From positions 1 through 64,000 of IMG/VR virus record IMGVR_UViG_3300042518_001429: 64,000 nt of DNA; one strand, given 5' to 3'. Below are positions 1-6,741 of this stretch, piece by piece. This DNA is from a virus. The notes below the pieces were generated by a model that saw nothing but the letters and a program-made list of their open reading frames with translations, ran no database searches and was not told the origin of the DNA. The position numbers and the translations under genes are program-made. Numbering within the stretch: position 1 is the first letter of the stretch; the number at the start of each line of letters is the position of its first letter.

Positions 1-84
1 CGTTTTCCGTACGGTCCAATACCTAAAAGAGAAGTCTTAGAACAAGATTTCTTAAATAAAGCCCGAGAACTTAATCTCCTTTAG
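1..84 (+). CDS. C-terminal end of an unidentified upstream gene (partial)
   Basis: Frame 1 is open from the left edge to a TAG at 82-84. It encodes 27 residues that begin RFPYGPIPKR and end KARELNLL. In T4 the genes before the portal encode terminase, sheath and tube, so a tail or packaging protein is possible, but the fragment is too short for me to recognise. It reads in the same direction as the portal gene 23 nt downstream. Confidence 0.6.
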   Translation, partial: RFPYGPIPKREVLEQDFLNKARELNLL

Positions 85-107
85 ATTTAATTAAATAATA
101 CTATTAC

Positions 108-2012
108 ATGATTCATCAAGCTTACACTTACAATAATGCTATTCCGGGTAATACAACAGGACCGGTACAAGATCAGGCGTTTCCATCAACTACTTTATTA
201 GGGGCGTTTGTCTCCCGACTCCCATATGCTTATCAAATTTTGGACAGTTTAATGGAACGGAATCCTCGATTCCAAGACTTCCGTAAAGTAGCACCTAAGA
301 GAGAAGAGCTCATTCAAGATCAATCCGTCTTTTTAAATGACCCGGAATTGTCTTTTGGTTCCGGTCCCGGTACCCCAGGTGCTTTACAAATTAATAAAGA
401 CTACCAGGCCTTTATCTATGCTAATGTCGATAAGGATAAGACAAGACGTTTACAAGATTATCGCCGTATGGCAGCATTTGCAGAATTGGCTGATTGTATT
501 GACGAGATTTGCGATGAATGTATCGTTAAAGACGAGAATGATACCATTGTTCAGTTTAACTTAAGAGGCACTTATACCAAAGAGGTCAAAGATACAATTG
601 AAAAGGAATATAAGAAGTTTGTAGAGGTATTTGACTTAGAGGATAAGGGCTGGGAGTACTTCAGACAGTTTCTTATTGACGGGGAGTTATATTTTGAGAA
701 CATTATTGTAGAGGATAAGAAGGATCTAGGTATCATTGGTCTTGTTTCCATTCCTTCTGAACTTATCAATCCTGTTTATCAGAATGTTCAGAATGAATTA
801 GTCAAGGGCTTTTTAATTCGTAAGCCTGTTGTCGGTCCGGCTACATCGATGAATCGTAAGGATCAGGAAGAGCTATTCTTTATGAATAAGGCTCAGGTCA
901 CTTATATCAATTCTGGTATTTGGAATGAGTATAAGTCAATTCGTCTGCCCTTTATTGAAAATGCTAAAAGAGCTTATCGTCAGTTATCTCTTATTGAAGA
1001 TAGTATTGTTATCTATCGTCTTGTAAGAGCACCTGAGCGTCTAAGATTTACTATCTATACCGGTTCCATGCCGCCTCCCAAGGCTGAAGCTTATCTCAAG
1101 CGTCTCATGCAGTCTTATTGGTCAAAGAAGAACTATGACACCACACAAGGTTCAGGTGGAAGAGTTACTAACGTCTATGACCCACAGTCCATGCTTGATG
1201 CTTATTGGTTTACTAAAGACGCTCAAGGCAATGGCTCAACAGTAGATACCTTACCAGCAGGTCAGAACCTAGGACAGCTTGACGATCTCAATTACTTCCT
1301 TAAGAAGCTTTATAACTCTCTCAAAGTGCCTACCTCGCGCTTCATGCAGAATGATGTACCCTTTAAGGATGGTGCTGAGATTACAAGAGAAGAATTGAGA
1401 TTTGCTCGTTTCATTATTCGTATTCAGAGACAGTTTGCAATGGGTATTCGCGAGACCTTTATTGCACACCTGAAGATGAAGGGATTCTGGAAGCAGTATA
1501 GACTCCGTGAACGCTCTATTCAGTTAGAATTTAATGTTCCCACATCCTTCATGGCAATGAGGGACCAGCAGCTCTTACAGATCAAGTTTGATAATTTTAA
1601 TACTGCTACTCAGAACGCTTCTATCGCACCTTCTTATGCTCAGAAGTATTACATGCAGTGGTCTGATGAACAGATGAAAGAGAATAGAGAGTGGATTAAG
1701 AAGGATGCTGCTCTTCGTTGGGAACTAGCACAGATTGAAGGTTCAGGCCCTAACTGGAGAGAGCAGCTAGCAGCTCAGGCTGGCGTAGCACCAGAAGGTG
1801 GAGCAGCTCCTAGCGAGCTTGGCGGCGGTGGTGGCGGAAGTGCTGCAGGTGGTTCTGAGATTCCTGAGTTTGGCGGGTCAAGCGCGTCCCCAGAAGCAGG
1901 CGCTGAAGCTGGAGGAGCCGTAGGTGCTGAAGGCGGAGCAGGAGCTCCTCCAGAAGTAGGACCACCCACACAGGCAACCGGGGCTGGTACCCCAACACCA
2001 CCTCCAGCATAA
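108..2012 (+). CDS. 20: Portal protein, T4 gp20-like
   Basis: This is the dodecameric portal ring at the head vertex through which DNA is packaged and ejected. The protein has 634 residues (T4 gp20 has 524). It carries the typical gp20 core: the IDEICDECIV region, IEDSIVIYRLVRAPERLRF, and TLPAGQNLGQLDDLNYFLKKLY followed by KVPTSRF. The last ~80 residues are an unusual Gly/Ala/Pro-rich tail that probably explains most of the extra length. A TTAAATA box lies at 91-97, 10 nt before the ATG. In T4 the portal gene sits next to genes 21-23; here those genes are about 37 kb away on the other strand. Confidence 0.95.
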   Translation: MIHQAYTYNNAIPGNTTGPVQDQAFPSTTLLGAFVSRLPYAYQILDSLMERNPRFQDFRKVAPKREELIQDQSVFLNDPELSFGSGPGTPGALQINKDYQAFIYANVDKDKTRRLQDYRRMAAFAELADCIDEICDECIVKDENDTIVQFNLRGTYTKEVKDTIEKEYKKFVEVFDLEDKGWEYFRQFLIDGELYFENIIVEDKKDLGIIGLVSIPSELINPVYQNVQNELVKGFLIRKPVVGPATSMNRKDQEELFFMNKAQVTYINSGIWNEYKSIRLPFIENAKRAYRQLSLIEDSIVIYRLVRAPERLRFTIYTGSMPPPKAEAYLKRLMQSYWSKKNYDTTQGSGGRVTNVYDPQSMLDAYWFTKDAQGNGSTVDTLPAGQNLGQLDDLNYFLKKLYNSLKVPTSRFMQNDVPFKDGAEITREELRFARFIIRIQRQFAMGIRETFIAHLKMKGFWKQYRLRERSIQLEFNVPTSFMAMRDQQLLQIKFDNFNTATQNASIAPSYAQKYYMQWSDEQMKENREWIKKDAALRWELAQIEGSGPNWREQLAAQAGVAPEGGAAPSELGGGGGGSAAGGSEIPEFGGSSASPEAGAEAGGAVGAEGGAGAPPEVGPPTQATGAGTPTPPPA

Positions 2013-2015
2013 ATA
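2009..2015 (+). promoter_or_regulatory. Late-type promoter box, 6 nt before the start
   Basis: ATAAATA overlaps the portal stop codon and lies 6 nt before the ATG at 2022. It matches the T4 late promoter core TATAAATA except for the first base. If it works as in T4, transcription would begin within a base or two of the start codon. Confidence 0.5.
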
Positions 2016-2021
2016 TAATAT

Positions 2022-2399
2022 ATGGCAACACCGATTTTCACTACTACCCCAGCTTTAACAAGTACATATAATCCAGGAATGGCCGAGACCTTTTCTTGGA
2101 TTCCAATGGAAGGCGCCGGAAGACCTCTATTTGCTAAAGCAGCATATATTGTCGGTGGTGGTAGCGGGGCTGGTGGTGGTAACGGGTTTGATTTAGTATC
2201 TCCAACAGCCATTTCAACAGGTCCTTATTCTTCTATTCAAGTACTTTCAGCTTGTAGAATCTCAGGTTTAACAGCAACTAATGTTTCAACAGCTACTGTT
2301 CAGACATTAACTGCTATTGAGTTGCCAGTTAATTTTACCTTCTCAGCCGTTATTCAAGGTATTAGTTTAACTTACGGCCGGGTTCTTGCTTACAAGTAA
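2022..2399 (+). CDS. Small virion/fibre protein with shared AET-SWIP N-terminus
   Basis: 125 residues. The N-terminus (NPGMAETFSWIPMEG, then GRPLFAKAAYI) closely matches the start of the large minus-strand fibre protein at 32216-34186 (NVGIAETYSWIPIEG, GRPLYAQANYI). A Gly-rich linker and a short beta-rich, Ser/Thr-rich part follow. It looks like a short member of a fibre or decoration family that keeps the attachment segment and little else. Its exact function is unknown. It opens a run of structural genes after the portal. Confidence 0.7.
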   Translation: MATPIFTTTPALTSTYNPGMAETFSWIPMEGAGRPLFAKAAYIVGGGSGAGGGNGFDLVSPTAISTGPYSSIQVLSACRISGLTATNVSTATVQTLTAIELPVNFTFSAVIQGISLTYGRVLAYK

Positions 2400-2412
2400 T
2401 AACGTTTATTCC

Positions 2413-2419
2413 ATAAATA
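2413..2419 (+). promoter_or_regulatory. Late-type promoter box, 7 nt before the start
   Basis: ATAAATA (preceded by C) ends 7 nt before the ATG at 2427. The gap contains AGG but no convincing Shine-Dalgarno sequence. Confidence 0.5.
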
Positions 2420-2426
2420 TAGGTAT

Positions 2427-2765
2427 ATGACATACGATATACCTACAGCCAAAAGAGGTGATACTTGGGATGGTATTAATTCTATTTGTATAAGTGTCAA
2501 CGGAATACCAGCAAATTTAACAGGTGCTTCAATTAAAGCTGATTTTCGGCAAAAAGTAGATACACCAACAGTATTAACTCTTTCAACAAATAATGGAGGT
2601 ATTGTTATTACTAACCCTACAGGCGGTTTAATACAATTTCCACCTAAGAAGATCGAAATACCATTCGGCACTTATATATACGATCTTCAAGTTACATATC
2701 CTAATGGAGTTGTTAAAACATATTTTTCTGGTACCTGGACTATAACACCTGATATTACTGAATAA
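2427..2765 (+). CDS. Small beta-sandwich virion protein, baseplate/fibre type
   Basis: 112 residues. It reads as one beta-sandwich: KRGDTWDGINSICISVNG, a strand containing ASIKADFRQK, then IEIPFGTYIYDLQVTYPNG and YFSGTWTITPDIT. This layout resembles the N-terminal domain of BppU-type upper-baseplate proteins, in which a polymer-like strand pattern ends in a G-x-W-x-I-x-x-D-x-T strand. The assignment rests on pattern, not on a search. It sits inside a run of structural genes, 4 nt before the next one. Confidence 0.65.
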   Translation: MTYDIPTAKRGDTWDGINSICISVNGIPANLTGASIKADFRQKVDTPTVLTLSTNNGGIVITNPTGGLIQFPPKKIEIPFGTYIYDLQVTYPNGVVKTYFSGTWTITPDITE

Positions 2766-2769
2766 TTGA

Positions 2770-3351
2770 ATGTCTGATTGTTTTTTTAACTACACTACTG
2801 CAACTGATCTTGTTACCTATTCTACAAATATAGGCGACGGGATTAATAATGTTTTTACTGTACCACACAATCTAGGTACTAAAGATGTTTCGGTTACAGT
2901 TAGAGATACACAGACCAATCTTTTAGCTTACCCGGCTATTGAAGTCATTACTTTAAGCTCGGTTAGTGTTTCGTTTAATTTTGTTCCTACTTTAACTGCT
3001 TATGACGTTACTATATTTGCAGCTGCTTCTGCAATTAGAGTCGAACCATTTACAGATCGGGTTGTTATTAACATTGATGAACAGCCAGCTCAGAACGTAA
3101 CTGTCAGTGTTAGCAGTGTTGGAGACAATGTAAATGTAAATGTTATAGACTTTTTATCTCAGTGGGGATCTATTATAGGCACGATATCTGCTCAAACTGA
3201 TCTCTGGGCTTATCTTTCTTCGGATAGCGATTTTCAAACTCTGTCTTATACTCCTTCTTCTATCCAAATTTCTATATCTAACGGCAACACAATTACTTTA
3301 GATAACTTAATAACTAAAACCCAGGCCCTTGCCTACTCAATTGCTCTATAA
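2770..3351 (+). CDS. Virion/tail protein with a fibre-type beta domain
   Basis: 193 residues. Residues ~20-100 hold a pattern common in phage fibre proteins: IGDGINNVFTVPHNLGTKDV, then VTVRD, and a closing ...PTLTAYDVTIFAA strand. The C-terminal half contains VSVSSVGDNVNVNVIDFLSQW and a Ser/Thr-rich end. A structural role is inferred from composition and neighbours; the specific part of the tail is not known. No box or Shine-Dalgarno sequence is clear in the 4-nt gap before it, so it may be translated from the upstream transcript. Confidence 0.65.
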   Translation: MSDCFFNYTTATDLVTYSTNIGDGINNVFTVPHNLGTKDVSVTVRDTQTNLLAYPAIEVITLSSVSVSFNFVPTLTAYDVTIFAAASAIRVEPFTDRVVINIDEQPAQNVTVSVSSVGDNVNVNVIDFLSQWGSIIGTISAQTDLWAYLSSDSDFQTLSYTPSSIQISISNGNTITLDNLITKTQALAYSIAL

Positions 3352-3354
3352 ATA
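3347..3354 (+). promoter_or_regulatory. Perfect TATAAATA late promoter box
   Basis: Exact T4 late consensus TATAAATA. It overlaps the stop codon of the upstream gene and ends 7 nt before the GTG start at 3362. Confidence 0.6.
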
Positions 3355-3361
3355 TTAAACA

Positions 3362-4381
3362 GTGAAGACTCTTGTAACAAATTATACATTTTCAGCCAGT
3401 GCAAAGCAAATTACACTTACAAACTACCCGTCTTTAAGGCTTGATCAGATTCTTCTTATAACCAACGTTACCGATAATGTTATAATTTATAATTTTGCTG
3501 ATCCTACAGCAGGTGGTACTCTTGCAGGAAATGTTCTTACTTTGTTGTATAACACTACCTCAATGTCAGATAGTGACCGGTTACAAATCTTTATTGATGA
3601 TTATACAGTACCTGCTACCGAAGCTTCTCTTACCGCAGTACAAGTTAAAATAGATAATACTAATGTTTTATTAAATGCTTTAACTGCTAAACAAGACACT
3701 TTTAACTTTGATATATCTTCGGTTAATGTAAATACAAATGAACTTGAAGGTTTAACAAGAACTGTTAATGCTAGTATTACAGCAACAAATAACAATTTAG
3801 TAACTTTTAATAGACAGCTTACAGGTCAAGTTTTAGCTTTTAATAATCAATTATCAGGTCAGGTACAAACTTTAAACACCCAGTTAACTGGGCAGCTCTT
3901 TACAATAAATCAAAATGTAAGTTCTACTAATCCCAGACTTTCTAGTATAGATACAAAGCTAACAACTCTTATAAATCAAACTGATGGCATAGAAGGCTCA
4001 GTAGATCAAATTGAAGGTTATATTAATGATGTTGAAAGTACTTTAACAAGTATTAGTAATAACACCATATATTTAAACTCTGCTGAATTCAGTCAAACTG
4101 TATCTCAATTAACAAGTAGTGTTTATATAGGGGAAGGAAGAATTTTTAGTATACAGGGTATTTCTTATGCTGGTTACGATCAGTACCTGCAAATTGAAGA
4201 TGCACCACAAGGCCCTGGAAGTCGTTTTACTCAATTAATAAAAGCAAATGAAAATTTTAATATTGAGTTTTCGAAAGGCTTTTACGGTGAAAATTTATAT
4301 GTTAGAAATAGTTTAACTCCAGTGACCCATACACCCGGTAATAATGATATAATGTTGACAGTGCATTGGCGAGGGATATAA
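3362..4381 (+). CDS. Trimeric-fibre-like protein with coiled-coil middle
   Basis: 339 residues starting with GTG. The first ~90 residues are beta-rich (KTLVTNYTFSASAKQITLTNYPS...). Residues ~95-250 form a long helical stretch with short repeats such as NRQLTGQVLAFNNQLSGQV and NTQLTGQLF, typical of a trimeric coiled coil. The last ~90 residues look globular (IFSIQGISYAGYDQYLQIED... LTVHWRGI). It probably acts as a tail or collar fibre. The name is inferred from shape only. Confidence 0.65.
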   Translation: MKTLVTNYTFSASAKQITLTNYPSLRLDQILLITNVTDNVIIYNFADPTAGGTLAGNVLTLLYNTTSMSDSDRLQIFIDDYTVPATEASLTAVQVKIDNTNVLLNALTAKQDTFNFDISSVNVNTNELEGLTRTVNASITATNNNLVTFNRQLTGQVLAFNNQLSGQVQTLNTQLTGQLFTINQNVSSTNPRLSSIDTKLTTLINQTDGIEGSVDQIEGYINDVESTLTSISNNTIYLNSAEFSQTVSQLTSSVYIGEGRIFSIQGISYAGYDQYLQIEDAPQGPGSRFTQLIKANENFNIEFSKGFYGENLYVRNSLTPVTHTPGNNDIMLTVHWRGI

Positions 4382-4384
4382 ATA
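4377..4384 (+). promoter_or_regulatory. Perfect TATAAATA late promoter box
   Basis: TATAAATA overlaps the preceding stop codon and ends 7 nt before the ATG at 4392. Confidence 0.6.
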
Positions 4385-4391
4385 ACTAAAA

Positions 4392-5006
4392 ATGATTATA
4401 GACGAAAACAGACCAGAACCCAATGAAGGTAAAGTGACATACACTTATGATCACTTAGATCGTTTGCTTTATAGAAATGTTTATCAAGGAGATGTACCGC
4501 ATTTGAGGCAAACCAGTGAACGCAGTTATATCGGTTCTGGCGGAACAGGTAAATTAGCAGGTCAAAGAAAACCTAAAAAGCTTTTGTATCAAGACTATTA
4601 TACCTATAACAATAATGGCTTAAGATCAGTAAGAAGAATTTATCAACCTATTGTTGAAACTCCTTCATTTTCTCGAGATGAAAACGACTATCCAATATTA
4701 GCAACCAATATAATTTGTAAATCCCCAGTAATTGCTTCCGGATTTATGTGGATACAAGCAGGTGATTCCAATGAAGGAAAAATAAAATTAATGTACAAAG
4801 GTATGTATACAACTAATAAGTTTGTTATTGGTAATAACCCTATTCATTTAGAAGATGATGTTTATTTGTTTCGTTTTCTTGGTAGTAATGCAGTTGGCCC
4901 AATTACATACACTTTAAATAGTAATGCAACTTACTTTGTTAAAGCCTGGGCACAGGTTGAAACTGGAACTTTATTTTCTAAAACAATACAAATTGACGAA
5001 ATTTAA
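4392..5006 (+). CDS. Virion protein of unknown role
   Basis: 204 residues. The N-terminal part is polar with many charged and Tyr residues (VTYTYDHLDRLLYRNVYQGDV, RSYIGSGGTGKLAGQRKPKK). The C-terminal ~100 residues look like a beta-sandwich (SGFMWIQAGDSNEGKIKLMY... TYFVKAWAQVETGTLFSKT). I do not recognise the family. It is 2 nt from the next structural gene, which suggests shared transcription. Confidence 0.6.
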   Translation: MIIDENRPEPNEGKVTYTYDHLDRLLYRNVYQGDVPHLRQTSERSYIGSGGTGKLAGQRKPKKLLYQDYYTYNNNGLRSVRRIYQPIVETPSFSRDENDYPILATNIICKSPVIASGFMWIQAGDSNEGKIKLMYKGMYTTNKFVIGNNPIHLEDDVYLFRFLGSNAVGPITYTLNSNATYFVKAWAQVETGTLFSKTIQIDEI

Positions 5007-5008
5007 CT

Positions 5009-6451
5009 ATGAACGACTCAAGATTATTTACAGACAGTGAATTAAGCCAACCTTTGCCTCCTATTTATAAGGGCAAGGATATAACTATTTGGCCTGGTCA
5101 GCTTGCCCAGTACCCTGCACATGGAAATAGAGGCATTAACGGGAGTTATATGTTAAAACAAGGCAGACCTAGAAGATCAGCTTTACGAAGATATGTTTTT
5201 AGATATGAAGGGGGCAAATTTGTTTATTTGGCTACAAGAAAAGGTCAAAGAAATGGAGGCTTTACTAGTAAAAATGCTGGCACTAATTTAAAAATACAAT
5301 TTAACGTTACTAATCAAGGAGAGTTGTTTAATTCTAATTTTACTTTTCGAGGCAAGAATACAGCTGGTGAAGACGTATGGTCTACTGGGCCTTTAAATCA
5401 GTTTCGTTATGACAGTGCAAATAGTAGATGGGTTTGGGAAACAGCTCCTGCCCCTGCAGCTGGTGCCCCTATGCCTGCTCTTAGCGCTAATGGTTTTTCC
5501 TCTTCAACAACAAACACTCTACCTAATGCAGGAACTATAAACGAGGTGTCTTGGACTTATATTTCTAATCCCTATACTACTCAAACACCTCAATTACCAG
5601 CTACCCTTGTTGCTACACCTATACAGTGGTATAACAACAATGACATAGAAAATCTTAACAAATGGCCTATTAAAAATAAAGATATGAACTATGGAGTTAG
5701 AAAGCATATGTTCTATCATAGATGGCAAGAACTAGACTATGATTATATAGAAGGCGTAAGATTTGATGGCTGGGATTATGGAAACGGTTTGTATATTAGA
5801 CAAGATAGAAATTCTAATTATTTTTATAGAGTAACAAGCATTGGCCCCAATATAGGCATGACTCTTTCTCAAGATGATTATCTTTACTGGGACAATACTC
5901 AGTGGTGTTTATATAATCAAACGGAAGTAGGAGGAGATTGTATTACTAATAATAATACACCTCAGATGTCAATGCATAATAATGATGGTGGACAACTATG
6001 GACTGATAATGGCTATGGTCTAGGTACAGCTTCAAAGCACTATGCCGTTAAACCTGAAGGTAGACCAGATTGTCTTACAGATGATTATCTTAATAAATGC
6101 TTTGCAGGAGTTAACCTTAAACACTATGATACAGTCTTTGTTGAAGTTATGTGGAAATTTGTTTCTAATAAAAATTATAAAAGAGGGGTAAATTATTTTG
6201 ATTCTGGTCTTTGGAATGTAGACTCCTATAAAGGTATGCTAAATTTTGGTATACCTCTTGACCAAATAAGTGATATGGATTGGTGGACACCTAGACCTTT
6301 TAGAACAAAAAGTAATAAAGGGAGAGTTTATAGAATAGGTATACTAGAAGAAGATACTGGTGTTGGCGGGTATGATAAAGTACTTTGGTGTCAAAGAACT
6401 AAAACAATTACTACTAAATATGATAGAGGAGGACATACAGCATTAGAATAA
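5009..6451 (+). CDS. Large aromatic-rich virion protein; possible 5' exon of a ribozyme-split gene
   Basis: 480 residues with many Trp, Tyr, Asn and Gly. A basic segment (MLKQGRPRRSALRRYVFRYEGG) comes early, and a later part is dense in aromatic residues (YYRWQELDYDY-like, WDYGNGLYIRQDRNSNYF). The reading frame ends with GGHTALE and a stop only ~20 nt before a group I ribozyme core. One reading is that this is a complete gene. The other is that it is the first exon of a longer protein continued at about 6742-9435, with the stop contributed by intron sequence. I cannot place the splice sites, so both remain open. Function is probably fibre or decoration. Confidence 0.65.
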   Translation: MNDSRLFTDSELSQPLPPIYKGKDITIWPGQLAQYPAHGNRGINGSYMLKQGRPRRSALRRYVFRYEGGKFVYLATRKGQRNGGFTSKNAGTNLKIQFNVTNQGELFNSNFTFRGKNTAGEDVWSTGPLNQFRYDSANSRWVWETAPAPAAGAPMPALSANGFSSSTTNTLPNAGTINEVSWTYISNPYTTQTPQLPATLVATPIQWYNNNDIENLNKWPIKNKDMNYGVRKHMFYHRWQELDYDYIEGVRFDGWDYGNGLYIRQDRNSNYFYRVTSIGPNIGMTLSQDDYLYWDNTQWCLYNQTEVGGDCITNNNTPQMSMHNNDGGQLWTDNGYGLGTASKHYAVKPEGRPDCLTDDYLNKCFAGVNLKHYDTVFVEVMWKFVSNKNYKRGVNYFDSGLWNVDSYKGMLNFGIPLDQISDMDWWTPRPFRTKSNKGRVYRIGILEEDTGVGGYDKVLWCQRTKTITTKYDRGGHTALE

Positions 6452-6470
6452 AATAATATAAACAAACAAA

Positions 6471-6710
6471 GGCCCTAATCGGATGAATTCGGGGAAACCT
6501 TCCTCTGCGTTGTAGAGATGGCAATCCCGAGCCAAGCCATAAACCATTTTATGGAAGGTGTAGAGACTACTGGAGACAAAAAGGTTTGTCTTAATAACCA
6601 GCAAGAGCGTCCGACAAATAAAAAATATTTGAAGATATAGTCCAACCTGTAGTGAAAACTATAGAACATGTTGCGACGCCAGTACTTTATATAACAAGCC
6701 ACGCGAGTGG
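6471..6710 (-). other. Placeholder for strand check: no feature on the minus strand here
   Basis: Nothing coding or RNA-like is supported on the minus strand of this stretch. The real element is the plus-strand ribozyme entry at the same position. Confidence 0.05.
6471..6710 (+). ncRNA. Group I intron (ribozyme) core without an endonuclease gene
   Basis: The paired elements of a group I ribozyme can be drawn in order. A candidate guide GGCCCT lies at 6471-6476. P3 is TCGGATG (6479-6485) with CGTCCGA (6608-6614). P4 is TCGGG (6489-6493) with CCCGA (6526-6530), preceded by the diagnostic GGCAAT and followed by GCCAAGCC. P6a is CCATAAA with TTTATGG. P7 is GACTA (6565-6569) with TAGTC (6638-6642, within GATATAGTCC). 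P8 is CAAATA (6615-6620) with TATTTG (6626-6631). P9 is CTGTAG (6647-6652) with CTATAG (6659-6664), and a GCGA-capped hairpin sits at 6699-6710. A CTGG/CCAG pair enclosing an AGACAAA/TTTGTCT stem between P7 and P3 fits P7.1/P7.2 of subgroup IA. Exact splice sites are not resolved. Confidence 0.85.
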
Positions 6711-6741
6711 GCAGGCTCGGTTCACAAGGGTCAAACAACAT

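Noticed and set aside
1775-2212. Minus-strand open frame opposite the portal C-terminus
   Set aside because: The Pro/Ala-rich product is the reverse of the Gly/Ala/Pro-rich portal tail and spans two plus-strand genes.
6471-6710. Minus-strand placeholder entry in the feature list at this position
   Set aside because: No minus-strand element is supported here; the entry has a confidence of 0.05 and should be ignored in favour of the plus-strand ribozyme.
6652-6741. Upstream GTG start for the large gene at 6742
   Set aside because: It lies in P9 of the ribozyme core and has no initiation signal. The residues before 6742 look like translated RNA structure.
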